Source: Sarcocystis neurona
Lineage: Eukaryota > Apicomplexa > Conoidasida > Eucoccidiorida > Sarcocystidae
Length of the DNA stretch: 64,000 bases
Assembly (NCBI GenBank): GCA_000727475.1
Contig: KL647288.1
Location: forward strand, 7,157,414 to 7,221,413
Direction of reading: 5' to 3'
The notes under the pieces were generated by a model that made no database searches, was not told the DNA's origin, and saw nothing but the letters and a program-made list of their open reading frames with translations. The position numbers and the translations under genes were made by a program. Shown one piece after another: positions 38,801 through 50,900 of this stretch (position 1 is the stretch's first letter; each line of letters starts with the position of its first letter).

Positions 38801-41075
38801 CAACTCTGAGTACGCCTCTTCCCGTCTGTCCACAAAATCGCCTCAGCATATGCGCGCAGCAGCGACAGGGATGGCTCGAGAGGAAGCAACTACATGGAAA
38901 CATATACGCAGACACCTGTAGATGTGCAGATACATGTGGTGGTACAGACGTGTACGTATGTATATATATACACCCCTAGACAGGCACCGGTCCGGGAATC
39001 TTTTTGGGAAGTGTCATCTGCGGAGCCTTTCTTCTCAGCCAGAAGACGGCGCGAGAGAAAAAACAAGAGGAGTCTCTGTTCGCACAAATGCAGCAGCAAG
39101 TGTACGGCGTGCGCTGCTACTTCATTCTTCAACAAAGTCCAGATGCCAGCACAGACGTGTCAACACATTCATACACCACACATATAATTGACTCGCAGGG
39201 ACGCATTACGAGGGATGTTCCTGGGTTATTTGTGTATATGCTATTGCACCAGTTTTGACGGGAGAAGGGGAAATAGACAACGGTCTTCACTAACTCGCTG
39301 CGGAGGTCTCGGCTGACACCGGCCACCAGAAGGCTTCAGCTAGCTAAGACACTTCCACCTCTCCGCCCAGTCGCCCACACACCCAGCTGCTCCACGAAGG
39401 GAGACCAAATACATGTATCTAACTGAAGAAGCACACAAACGTTCTCACTGCCAAGACCAATACCTACGTAATCTCTGTACCTTGGCATGTACGCATTAAC
39501 GTGTATACACAGCCTCTCCCAAGGAGGAGACCGTAGGTGCACCTACATAGAGGCACACAAGTATACACACACGCACACACATGCACCTGAATAAAAGTTA
39601 CATAGAAAGAGGCGCTCTCACACACACGTTCCCCCCTCCGTTTCCCCGGAAAACTGTTGTGCACGCGGCTACACGCAAAGATACGTACACACCCGCATGC
39701 CCACAACCCTACAAGCGCCCCCACGCATACATATGTAGCCACACACACACACGAACACATACTTATATACAAATATACAGGCATATATATATACACACTT
39801 ACGGGGGTACCTCTCACACCTATGTATGTGGGTAGGAGTGCACACAAACATGTACACAGACACGGATCAACCGAAGTGCCTTTCAACCGCCTCCCAGGCA
39901 AGTGTGTACATATATATATATATACACACATGTATGTATTTGTAGTTGTCGCTCGTACGCGTGCGCGTTTTTCTGAGTCTACAGGAGGAACCTGACACTG
40001 TTTTTTGAGGAAAAGAGAAACCTGCAGACACGCGTTTGTGTGCACCTTCAGAGATATTTACCTAGGCAGGCAGCCGGCACAGACTTCTTCAGAGTCGGTA
40101 ACTGATATACGGTGCCGCTCTACGTGCGCCTATATGCAACGGCCCTCGTAGTAGATCACATATAATTCAATTTGTTGGGGTTTACCTGCAAGTATGTAAC
40201 TGCTGAATATTCACCAAGGGTGCGCACGCACACGCAGAGCTATTTCTTCTCCACACACACACACACACACACGCTGACGCACAGAGACACATACACATAA
40301 AAACTGCTCATATGGCTGGTACAGTGTCGCTGGTCGTATGTACGGATTGTGAGACAGCTAGCTGTTTAGAGGGTAGCTGACAGCTAGCTGCCCCCTCTGC
40401 GGGCAGGAGATCCTGCTGACTCCTAAGCGGGCACGTACTCTTCTACGAATTTGGCAAGATCATGGTGCGTACTGACGCAGCGGAAGCTGTCTGCTCTTGA
40501 GCTGCCGCTCTGTCCGTTACTGCCGTCGCTGCTGCTATTGTTGTTTCCCCTGGCGGCTGCAGCTGCAGCACAGAGCTGTCTGCGCGTCTCCATGCAGTGT
40601 GGTGAGTAAACGAGACGGGGCTCCAGGGGCGGATGGCGCACGTCTCCGTCTGCGTGGGTCTGCTGAAAGAGCAGCGGACGCAGGCCGTCCTCCCAGCAGT
40701 TGAAAAAGCTCGTGTTCCTCTCGCTGTAAGAGGTCCCGCGGAATCCGGGGAAGTGCGTCGGTGCGAAGTCCCACTCGTACGACAGAGGAGGAGAAGAAGA
40801 CGAGGGGTAAGGGAGCGCCGAACTGCAAGATGATAAAGACCAGCCAGCAGCACCAGCAGCAGATGCGGCAGCCGCACGACCACCAGGGTGGACACAACCA
40901 AAGGCAGCTTCTGTCAGGGGGTCTAGAAACGCAGAGCACGCCGGCGGAGACCCCAGCGCAGCCGCACAGGGAAAACAGCCAACAGCGTTCCCCGAGGCAG
41001 CCGAAAGCATCAAGCGCTCCGCTTCATATGTTCGCAACAAGTAAAACTGCGGAAGCTGTGGCACCTGTAGACACG

Positions 41076-41113
<38 letters not shown>

Positions 41114-44100
41114 AAGCACGTATCCACACAGGTACACACACCGGTATCTCTGCAAATGGGTCATATTCTATACACTTTGGTCACCCGCAGAGGTACAGAA
41201 ATATATATCTGTGTAAGCGCGTATATATACACCAGCACGCAGAAACCTTCTCCACCAGGCGCAGGTGCACCTCGCCCACACAGCCTGCCCTCTGACGGGG
41301 AGCCCCCCCGACGGCCGGCCGCGTAGCAGCGTAGAACCCGAGCAGACAAAACGCGCTGGCGTCGTCACCTACATCTCGACAAATGGCAAAATCAGACGTG
41401 GACGCACGCGCCATCCCTCCTCCTGGTAGACACATGACCTCACCTAGCAAGACGCACCCACACACGAAGGCGCAGGCTTAAACGTGTATCTGCCGCCTTA
41501 GAACTAGCGAGCACGGAATTTGTACCAGCAGCTCCACAGAGAGAAACAGACGCCCAGCAGCAACCGCCGCAAGCCACGCAGACGAGAAAACCAGCAGGAC
41601 GGGGTGTCTAGGACGACAAAGTGGGACGTTCGACAATATGATATGTATCGCGTGGCGCTACAGACAAAAAAAATGCGTAGCGACAACTCCTCGCAAGTCC
41701 CCCTCCCCTGCTGCACCGGCGCCGATAACGCCGCCACCGACAAAACGCAGGCGTGCACCTTCCATCCACCCACCCAGCAGCAGCGACACGGCGGGGCAGC
41801 TGCTGCCAGTGCCCAGCAGCGGGGACACGCAGCAGCGCAGTGTCCACACAAGACGTCACCCAACACCCACAGACCGAGCCACGGCCGCTGCAGCAGCAGA
41901 GGCACGCTCAAGACGCGGCTGCCAGAGCGGCAGCACGTGGGCCAACAGCAGTACACAAGACGGTTCGACTCTGCCCTTCGTAGTACCCATTCTCGCAGAC
42001 GCTTGGCACTGGACTGAGACAGACGGACACAGACAAATCAGCCTGGGCGTTCCTATGTAGTACTCGTGTATACATGTAAATATATGTATAGAGAGAGAGG
42101 GGGAGAGAGAGATCCAAATGTTATAGCGCCCCACCTACGTATGTGCATACAAATTTATTGAATCTACATCGATGTACCTCCCCACCTGTATATACAGGTG
42201 AGTGCTGTAATCCGTCTGTGTACTTATTACATGTGCTAACAAAGGTTCTTCGTGGATCTACAGACACGTGTCTCCTTTACCGACTTTGCACGAATAGTTT
42301 TTTCAAACAAATATTTATACATAGGCGGCTCAGAAAGACTGAGAAGCGGTCACCGTCGGCGCAGCTTTGTAGAAATTCTATGACGCAAAACAAGAGACTC
42401 CCCCGCAGCAAGACGAAGTCGGCTTTACCTGGTAGTCGGGTCCGACATTTATACGCTGCTCCTCTCCTCTTCTCCTGCGTTTCCTTGCGCTGGAAAGACA
42501 CGGCCCCCCTGCTGCTGCTGCGCTGCTTTCTCCGGCAGGAAGCTGCAAGCTGCTTTCAACTGTTGCTCCTCCTCCTGCTGCTGCTGTGAAGCCTGTCGCT
42601 CCATCTGACAAGGCACAGGAACTACTGCTGCTGCTGTTGCTTCCCCCCCCAGGCGCTGTAGCGACCTGACGTGCAACAACAGCAATGGCAGCTGTTCCCC
42701 TCCTGTTGCCTGTCGCTGCCGCTCCTCCTCCTCCGGGAGGAGGAGGAGGAACGAGAGGTGCTGCAGCAGCAGCCGCTGCTGCTGCTGGTGCACCAGGAGC
42801 ACCAGATATGAGGCGGCTGTCGGCTCCTCCACGCGCAGTCTTTCCTAGAAGAATACCGGTCGAAGGAGTAGAAGACGCTGGAACAGAAGCAGCAACAACT
42901 TTCTCTCCTCGCCTTGCTGGTGCAGCCACATGTGGTTGCTGCTGCTGCAGTTGTGGCTGCACATGTTTCTCCTCCTGCCCCTCCTTCTCCCGCTGCTTCC
43001 CCTCCACCTCCTCCTCCTCTTCGCCCTTCTCCTGTTTCGCCTCCTGTTGCTGCTGCTTCGCCTCTTGCTGCCCCTGCTTCTGCTGCTGCTTCTCTTCCCT
43101 CTGCTGTGGCTCCTGCGGCGCTACCAGCTGCAGGGCGTCTTCCTCGGGGTGCAGCTGCAGCGTTTCCTGCGACAGCGACGAGGTCGCAGGGGAACAACCA
43201 AATGCCTCGTGCAGCGCAGAAGAGGAAGCACAAGAAAGAGTCCCCTCAGTGTCGTCCTCTGCTGCTGCGTCAGAGACGGCGGGTTCCGCTGCCCGAGTGG
43301 AAGCAGCAGGAGCAGCATCCGCTTCCCCTTCAGCAACACGGCCGAAAGCGGTGCCACCCGCTCCGCATGCGACACGACCACCAGCATCACCAGCCGTACT
43401 TCCTATTTCCTGCTGCTGCACACCGCTACTTGCGACCACTTGGCAAAAGGAAGCAACACCTGCTGCGGCCGCTGCCACTGCAGAAGTGGCTGCTGAATAC
43501 GCTGCTGCTTCTGGTGAGCTGCGCAGCTCCCTCTGCCGCTGCTCTACCGCCGCTGGGGCTCTCCCTCCCAGACGACATGCTGCCGGTGCTGCTCCGGCTG
43601 CTGCTTCTGGACAACTTACAGCATCGTCTTCGCCTCGTCTTCCACCGCCCGTTGCGGCGCCGCGTCCCGCTGCTGCTGAATGCGCTCTTTCTCTCCCTGA
43701 GAAAGCACCCTCGCCTCTTGCTGCGGCCGCTTGTTCTTCCTGTGACGCGCGTGTGTGATGACTGTCTGGCGCAATTGCTGCTGGGTGTTCTCCTCCTGCT
43801 GCTGCTGCCATTGCATCTCCTTCCCCAGAAAACTCACTTCCCGCTGCCGTGTTTGCCCCTGCCGCAGCCCCCAGCACTTGATCCGCTCTGCAGCGGGGGG
43901 TGCCGTTGTCTCTGCCTTGTGCGACAACGGGTCCCTTCGCTTCCGACAGCAGCTGCATGCATGTGGGGTGGTTCTGCTGCGCCAGCCGCAGGGGGCGGAC
44001 GTGCAGAGCCGGGACTGCTCGTTCGCTGTTGTCGGCCTGCGCCGTGGTGTGACTGCTGCAGCTTCTGCTACTATACGTACTACCACCGCTGTAGCTGCCC

Positions 44101-45806
44101 CTGGTGATACTGTTGCTGCTGCCAGCTGGAGGAGTGCTGCTGCTGTGGAAGCCGTTGCCGTCAGTGCCGGGGCTGCAACTGCTGCTGCTGGTGCTTCTTC
44201 CTCTCGCTGCTGAAGCGCTGGCGAGGCAGTCTGGACAGAACCAGTCCTCCTCCATCGCACGTGGAAGCAAATGCCCTGCTGCAGCCACGCACTCGACGTG
44301 ATACGCCTTCGGACAGCCTTCGCAGCAAAGCAGCTCCCCTCCTCCGCTGCAGGAGAAGCAGAGGCTGTCGTTGCTCTCTCTGCTGCTCACGCTCTGCTCC
44401 TCGCTTCCCTGCAGCGACTCCTCCTCTGTTCTGCTGCTGCTGTTCTTGCTGCTGCTCTTTACGCCGCCGCCGGTGGTGCTGCCGATGGTGCATCCGGTGC
44501 CGTTGCTGCTGTCTCCACTTCCCCGGCTGCTGCTGCCAACGCGAGCAGCACGCAGAAAGCCGGGATGCTGTGGGTGCTGCGGCTGCCGCAGAAGCAGATC
44601 AGACACTGATGTGGTGCTCCCCATGTCAAGGTAGTCGCACGGCGGCGCGCTATGCATGCGAGACGCAGCTTCTCCTACTCCAGCAGTTGTCTCCGTTCCC
44701 TCGCTGCTCTCTGTGCAATTCTCGCAGGCGTAGAAGCCGCTACTGCGGCGGGGGCTGCTGTCTTGGCTGTTGTCCATGCTGTCGCTGATATAACTACTGC
44801 TGGAGCGCTTTCGGCTACTGTTGGCACTGTCGTCGCTGCTGCGGTTACCAAAGGCGGCACTCCTGCTGCTGCTATGATTAACGCTGGTGTTGCTGCTGAT
44901 GCTGCCGCCGTTGGTGCTGCTGCTGCGAGTGCTGTTGCTACTGGAATGGTTGCGGGCCTGACGGCCGCCGGTGGTGCTGTTGCTGAAGCCGGCGTCGCTG
45001 TTGCTGCTGCTAACCGACTGCCGGTGGTCGCTAAGTACTCTGCTGTTGCCGTTCGGCGTGCTGCTGCTGCTGCTCTGAGTCTCTGGAACACCGTCGTCCG
45101 GCGTCTGATCGGCTGCAGCAGCCTGCCAGCTCTGGTGGTTGCTTTCATTAAAGCTCCTACTCCCCGGCAAGTTCCTGTTGTTGCTGCTGCTGCTGCACGG
45201 GTAACTGCTGCTGCAGGTGCTCGGGTAGGTGCTGCTGCTGCTCATGCTAGTTCCCAAGTAGACGACGTCTGCTGGATCATACGAGTCGGCTGCAGCAGAC
45301 TCAGTCGCAGCACACCCTTCCGCAGCAGCAGCTTGAGCAGCACCAGCCGCAGCAGACTGAAGAAGCAAACAAGAAGCAGCACGTGCAGCAGCAGGAATAG
45401 CAGCACCGGCAGCAGCAGGAATAGCACCACCTGCAGCAGCAGGAATAGCACCACCTGCAGCAGCAGGTTGGACAGCAGCGCCCCCAGCAAGACGCGCTGC
45501 CGCTGACGGGAAATCGGCAGCAGCAAGACTTTCTCCTTCCCACGCCGCAGCATCAATATACGTGCCTCTCTGCATCTCTCGTCCACCTTTTCCACTACAT
45601 GCGAACGTGGACGGTCCACGTGCGGTCGCAGCACCAGGAGGAAGCTCCTCTGTGGCTAGCGGAACGTCGTTGCTGCTGCCCCTGTTGACGAGTGAAGACA
45701 TTTCGCGACCAGGAAAGCCAGCCCTCTGCGGCCCACCCGCAGCAGCCGCGCTGCTGCTGCTGCCTCGACCCCTGCTACTCTGCTGCATTTCGAAGTTATG
45801 TTGCAT
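35703..45806 (-). CDS. PHD finger and ELM2 domain chromatin protein, large and low-complexity
   Basis: Probable nuclear chromatin regulator: PHD fingers read histone H3 tails and ELM2 domains recruit histone deacetylases. Exons: 45806-42429, 41064-40439, 37750-37622, a tentative 36637-36556, and 35885-35703 (stop). Exon 1 is rich in Ser, Ala, Gln and Gly; its PHD finger (residues about 480-527) reads CFSCSGGGELLCCEGCPKAY and EDWFCPDC. Exon 1 ends in RKRRRRGEE and INVGPDYQ, the start of ELM2, which continues in exon 2 as VPQLPQF and YEWDFAP. It ends across the phase-2 junction to exon 3 as DLAKFVED, then SPEFAYKLLHRADYD and QRALNML. ELM2 is split by about 150 inserted residues. The terminal exon, FCGVCARYRFIDMCDPP, resembles the second half of a GATA-type finger. 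Exons 1-3 are firm; the link to the last exon is inferred. The first in-frame ATG is 45806, but the frame is open 36 codons further up, so an upstream exon is possible. Confidence 0.72.
36060..36165. repeat. TATACATATATG palindromic microsatellite cluster
   Basis: About 100 bp made almost only of TATA, CATATATG and GTATAC, so it reads nearly the same on both strands. Similar short clusters recur at 35.1, 37.4, 38.6 and 58.75 kb. Confidence 0.8.
36276..36590. repeat. Diverged tandem duplication, period 162 bp
   Basis: Two units start at 36276 and 36438. Shared blocks in order are GGCACTCTACCATTTCAT, an ACCGG motif, CACTCCA/CATTCCA-type CGAGCA stretches, and GGCACCTCTCTCT. The copies differ at roughly one base in seven. 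No coding role is evident. Confidence 0.75.
36556..36637 (-). CDS. Tentative 82-bp exon of the PHD/ELM2 gene
   Basis: Starts with one base after a CACAG acceptor and ends at a GAG|GTGCCG donor, so its phase (2 in, 0 out) fits exons 37750-37622 and 35885-35703. It encodes CQKSQPPGRHAV and LFFIRVDAERE. Against it: the sequence before the acceptor is purine-rich, the donor is weak, and only one Cys is present where a GATA finger needs two. An alternative is the frame starting at 37322, which leads into the 20-bp CTG minisatellite. Confidence 0.3.
36840..36932. repeat. 20-bp minisatellite built of CTG/CCA
   Basis: Unit TTGCTGCTCTGCTGCTGCCA is repeated about four times within a longer CTG-rich tract (36800-37015). 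Because 20 is not a multiple of three, each reading frame cycles through Ala, Gln and Ser/Asn blocks every 60 bp. All three minus frames are open, which explains several long false frames. Confidence 0.85.
40252..40272. repeat. CA microsatellite
   Basis: Pure CA run in the intron between exons 2 and 3 of the PHD/ELM2 gene. Confidence 0.85.
41077..41110. repeat. CA microsatellite just upstream of an ELM2 exon
   Basis: About 17 CA units on the plus strand, read as GT on the gene's strand, ending only 12 bases before the start of exon 2 (41064). It sits where a polypyrimidine tract would be expected and may affect splicing of the ELM2 exon. Confidence 0.9.
42529..45500 (-). repeat. CAG/GCA triplet arrays coding for Gln, Ala and Ser runs
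   Basis: Interspersed CAG, GCA and AGC arrays throughout exon 1 of the PHD/ELM2 gene, densest near 42540-42780, 43000-43100 and 45310-45480. In the coding frame they give Ala, Gln and Ser/Asn runs. The other frames also stay open, including on the plus strand (frames of 397, 357 and 284 codons), which are shadows. Confidence 0.8.
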
Positions 45807-46410
45807 GCTGCTGCTCTGCTTAAAAAAGCTGCTGGGCTGCAAGCTGCAGTCGTTGCCGCCTGTCTGCAGCTGACCGCCTGGTGCTTCAAGGCTGCCGCGT
45901 AACTGCCGCGCGTCGTCCTCCTTCCCGCGTTACCAAGTGAGACGCATTGACGCTATTAAACGGGCTTCCTCCTGCGCTGCTGCTTTTCCCCGCTGCCGCT
46001 CTCATCCGCCGCTGCTGCTGCTGCTGCGTCACGAGTGCTTCTCCTGTGACTCTTCCTGCTGTCCCAGCGGCTCATCGCATCACGCTGCTGCTCCTCCTCC
46101 CTCTCCTGCTCCGCACGATTCCCTTACGCTTGCAGTGCTCGAAGGACTGGCTCCTCTATTCTTTCACTGATACATCCGCCGGCTTCCCTTCTTATTAACT
46201 AGACTAGGTTCCCACAAGTACACGCACATACACACACGCTGGCACATATCCATATATAATGGCCCATACAAATGTACCTACACACGCACATACAGAATAG
46301 TATGGGGCTTATCTATACACACGTGAGTATAGAATAATAGATATACAGCTTTTATATATGCATATAAATATATATATATATAGGCTAACAGGTATACATA
46401 GCTGATACGG

Positions 46411-46428
46411 ATATATATATATATATAT
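46411..46428. repeat. TA dinucleotide microsatellite
   Basis: Pure AT/TA run, with a second one about 40 bp to the left (46366-46382). These mark the right border of the repeat-rich segment. Confidence 0.85.
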
Positions 46429-47270
46429 CGCTGATGTAATACGCGCTCTATAATATGAAACTACTGTAGCGAATGTGTATACACCTAGTAGACATGCGTA
46501 TAGCAGACGTGAGCGCAGGGTGCAGCTGGTCGCTAATGAAGTGTTATCGACGTGTCTACGTGGCACAGAGTGGCACCTAGAGGAAGCCGATAAAAACAGA
46601 CGAACGAAGTTGGAAAGCAGACGCGAAGAGGAAGAGGATCACCCGGAAAAAGACTCGACGGGAACGCGGAGGAAAAAAGGAAGATGGGGAGAAGGAATGG
46701 GGCCGATGGCGAGCCGTTCTCGTGCAGAGTGGGATTGTGCCCGCCTTCATTTCTTCTTGGAAGTGCCATACAAGATCGAGCAGTAACACACGAATACTTG
46801 CACAGATATACGTAGCGTGGCCACTAGACGGCCCGTGGCACTAGCCGTACGTAGGTCCGCTTCATATATACACATTTGTGGTGGCACACAGGCAGTGAAC
46901 GCTGTGAATCCTACGCGGCTGGTCTACTAACAGAGTGGCGTATGTGTTTCTACAGACAGAGGTAACTACGTAGAGAGAAGGAGACAGGCGTGTAGAAACG
47001 CACACACATAGGCAGGCGGCGATATATGAAGTACTACCTTCGTCTAGATAAAGGTATCTACGCAGACAGAGCAGTAAATACTCGTGCTTAAATACGTATA
47101 CAGATAGAAGGAGCTGCATGTGGACTAACCTGCTCGAGACCACGTGAAGGACGGAAGAATCTTCACAGATGCCCGCACGGAAAAAGAGGAAAAAGAGACG
47201 TGGACAGTTTTATTGAGAAGTTGTTCCCTTTGTGCGTACCTTTCAATGAGAGAAGGGTACGACGGGTTTT

Positions 47271-47921
47271 ATGTGGTGCGGCAGCGTTCACGCGGCAAAA
47301 AGTGGAATGTGGTACATTCGGAAGACTGCAGCGTCAAACAGGACGAATAGTAGCCGCTGCTATCCTTTTCTCCCTTTGCCGAACTGGAATCGTCACTTTC
47401 TCCACCCCTTATATGTGGACAAGCAACATGATATGCAACTTCATGCGACTCAAGTGCAGTTCGTGACTACCGCGAGAGTGGGACGTTCAGCATTTTACCA
47501 AGTATCGTGGGGGGGAGTGGAACTGTCACGAGGTTCGTACCCGACAGGAGAAAGAGATATTATCTTCCCAACCCCTGACCACAACGGAAGTGAAACGACG
47601 TGCCGTGGTTGCAGTCCTAGTGAAAAAAAAAAATCCGTCGTAACAGGCCCGAAAAAAGACGCGCAACATTCTCAAGAAACGCAAAGAACGGCACATCGCC
47701 ATATAGATGCACGTCCTGCGTGCGTCCCCACTTTGAAAAACGGTTTGTGTTGTGTATTCGGGGATGCACGGAGACTGTCGAAGTGCAACAGTGCCGGCTT
47801 ATGTATGAATATTGAAGAAGACACGGAGGTGCCCGGAAAAGTTGTCGATGAAAGGACAGGTGCCACAAGGAGAAAGACGGCTACTGGTCAACTAAGCAGA
47901 GGGACTGTAAACATGAGTTAA
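47271..47921 (+). CDS. Hypothetical open frame of 216 codons
   Basis: Starts at ATG and is free of triplet or TA arrays, which makes it the longest complex frame in the repeat-poor right part outside the channel gene. Its second half has KNGLCCVFGDARRL and CNSAGLCMNIEED. No family is recognised. A frame of this length is expected by chance about once in a few such windows, and the overlapping minus-strand frames are also open. Treat it as unproven. Confidence 0.15.
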   Translation: MWCGSVHAAKSGMWYIRKTAASNRTNSSRCYPFLPLPNWNRHFLHPLYVDKQHDMQLHATQVQFVTTARVGRSAFYQVSWGGVELSRGSYPTGERDIIFPTPDHNGSETTCRGCSPSEKKKSVVTGPKKDAQHSQETQRTAHRHIDARPACVPTLKNGLCCVFGDARRLSKCNSAGLCMNIEEDTEVPGKVVDERTGATRRKTATGQLSRGTVNMS

Positions 47922-50900
47922 AGCTCAGAAAAGCTGTACTCTGTGGAAGGAAGGCACCGGGGAAAAACGGCCTCCAGATGAGAAAACATAACCACCACCA
48001 AGAGGGAAATACATTCAAAACACAGCTGAGGAGCAGGGGAAATGACTCTTTGCTAGACCACAGGAGAGCAGGTATGCGAGGGAGGAGGGCGTTGACAGTA
48101 TGCGCAAGGAAACTCCGCGGCAGGAAGAAGTGGTGAGGATAGACAAAAAGCAATTGCTTGATATGCGAACGGAAACGAAGGAGCGTTTTATCTGCGAGCA
48201 CGTGTAAGAACGCCTCTCCATCATCATTTACAATGATTCGACTCCGCGTAGAAAACTCCACCCTTCCAGCACCTCATGGGTAAATTATAGGCGTGTGCAA
48301 ACCCAGCTTCACATCAGGAAAGATTACAACTTGTGCCCAGACGAGCATCGATAGAAGAAAAAAAGGAAGTGGGGAAGGTGATAACACGATGACCTGCCCA
48401 AGCCACCAAATCACGCCTATTAGTACATACATTTCACTAGGCACGTGCTCTTTGTATAATGTCCATATGTGTACATATTTTCAAATATGTAAGCGGCTGC
48501 AGCGAACGTTGTTCTTGCGTGGTGTCCTCTTAGCTGGCTCGACAGCAAGACTCCTCTCTCGATGACTCTCCAATCTGTGGATTTTCCTGTTCCCCCTGGA
48601 CCAGTATCAAAAGTCCTTAAAGAGCCTCCTCATGTCTGTTTCTCTCAGCTGAGCGGGCCTGCAGATGGCTGCCCTGGCAGCTTCCCATCAAAGCGGAAGG
48701 CTATACTTTGCAGCTGTACTGCAGCAGCGGCTGGAGCGACAGCAACAGGAGGACGAGGAGCAGCACCAGCAGCGGCAGCGGCACCAGCGGCCAGCGCTGC
48801 TGCGGCTACGGCGATGCCACCAGCTGCAGGAGCTGTATCCCCACCACAAGGTCGCAAGTAGATTTCTGAAGCTCCGAGGTGTTTTCGTCCTGGTCTCCAC
48901 ACTGTTCGCAAATACACATGGGATCGTTGCTTTATCCTAGTAGGCCAACGTACCCCCTCACGTAGGGGCTACGGGACGCGTTAACATGTGAACGACGCGA
49001 CACGTGTGCCACAGGCGGTTGTCCGTGGAGGATTCGTCGGAAGGGATTTCTGCGGACGGAAAAGACAATGTTGGCGAAGGCGTACATGTTCTCAGATGTG
49101 CCGGCAGCGGTACACTACTTTTGCACGTGTACCCGCGTACGCATTGAAAGGGATAGAGGGAGGTACAGGACGTCTTTCTGTCGTCCTGAAACCGTCTTCT
49201 GCGAACACTCGTGCACCCCGGTAGTGACCCACATGAGGATATATGCATACACATATCAAATACCTCCATACATGTGTATATACACATACTTTAAAGACCA
49301 GTATAAGGGTGTACGCGTACACGCAGGATCCCAGAAAGACGCACGTGTCATGAGAAAACATGGGGAACCTCCATAGAGCAGCATATTACCACGAGTCGTT
49401 GAAGGTGTAGTTGTCCACGTGTGCACGTCTACGACAAACTTATCAAGAGGTCGAGGAGGCGGCACGTACGCTCGTTTTTCGGAATCTGCTTCGTACATCA
49501 CATTTAAACACCTACGTAGTTACCAAACCTGTCTGCGAGGAACGGAGTTGAGAGCCGGAACACCCCAGCAACTATTGTGTGTTTTCTCGCAGGCAGACCT
49601 TGGTGCAGTTCACTATACGTAACTACATTTTACCTACGGCCCGAGACGGACGAACGAACGATCCTGCTTTTGGAGCCCCCACACTTACGGCAGAGGTCAC
49701 GTGCGTACAAATATGTGCATAAGCCTGTCTGTGTACTTATTTCCAGCAGCCCCAACGTACAAGGGAAAGCCCGCAAAATTCCTTTCTATAGACGCCTAGC
49801 ATCACTCCGGGATCTTTCCGTCAGATTGTGTGTAATTATTTAAATATGCACATGCACAAACTCTGTCTTTAACGGATGCCGCCGCTTTGCGCATGTGAAG
49901 AAGAACGTGGATAGGGCAAACACGTAGGTTTGATTGATGTTCATGTCACATTTTTCGTGCATGCTAGGACGTGGCCTATGCTGTTTTAATCGTCGAACGA
50001 TCTGGCACACAACTCGAGACGTACTAGACGCTGAACTGCTGGAACATGAATGGTAATGAAACTGTTGTCCCATGGATGTAGATATATATATATATGTATA
50101 CAGGTATACATATTGATTATATCAAAGTGTGCGTACACACTGCCGATTAATGTGGCCGCGCGTATACAGCGCACTGTACGCCCCACGGAAAGATACGTCC
50201 CGGGCAGCAACAGGACCCCTTTGTAGAATGTGTTTGTTCATCTCTACAGTCGTGACGTCGGGTTATTCTCCGTCAACGCAGCTGCCAGTTCCTTGCTACA
50301 GAAACCGCTAGTCAAGAGTTCCACGTAAGCCACCTCAACTCATTCTGGTCTCATCGATGAAAGCAAAATGCATCAGAGCACGGACAGCTTTGTGATATTG
50401 TGTGTACGATGACGAAACATCCGCGTATACGCAGCCGCATACATGCAACTTTGAACGGAGCACAAGTAGGTGTCTAGTTATTTGTGTATCACTTTTTCTT
50501 CCAAGTATTTCAGGTGTGTACCTACTAATGCCGAGATGTGAATTCAAGGAACACAAATATCTGTATACGTTGAAGCGTGTGTTTTTCTTCGTCTCTATGT
50601 AAACGTGAGGTGGTGTTCTCCGGCGTCGTCTTCACTGTAGACGAAAACGGCCAAGCCAAGAAGTCACAGATGTGGAACACAGTTTCCGGTAACTACATGT
50701 AATTCGCCGCCGTTCTCGTCTTGGAAATTAGGCTTAGTCCGCAGCTGCGCCAAGTGATTAGGAAAAAACCTGTTCCCAGGAGCAGTAAGCAGCTGCTCTG
50801 CGTTGTGTCTGGAAATACGATGGATGAGCTCACAGCTTTATCCTCAACATAAATGTAAATGTAGTTCCTTACATTTGCACAGAAAGGTGTAACTATTACG

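Noticed and set aside
42685..44301. Long plus-strand frames of 357 and 397 codons opposite the PHD/ELM2 exon
   Set aside because: They are Leu/Pro/Ala-rich mirror images of CAG/GCA arrays; the minus frame carries a clear PHD finger and the ELM2 start.
44652..45506. Plus-strand frame of 284 codons, Ala/Val-rich
   Set aside because: Shadow of the Ser/Asn/Thr-rich minus-strand coding frame; composition follows from the triplet repeats.
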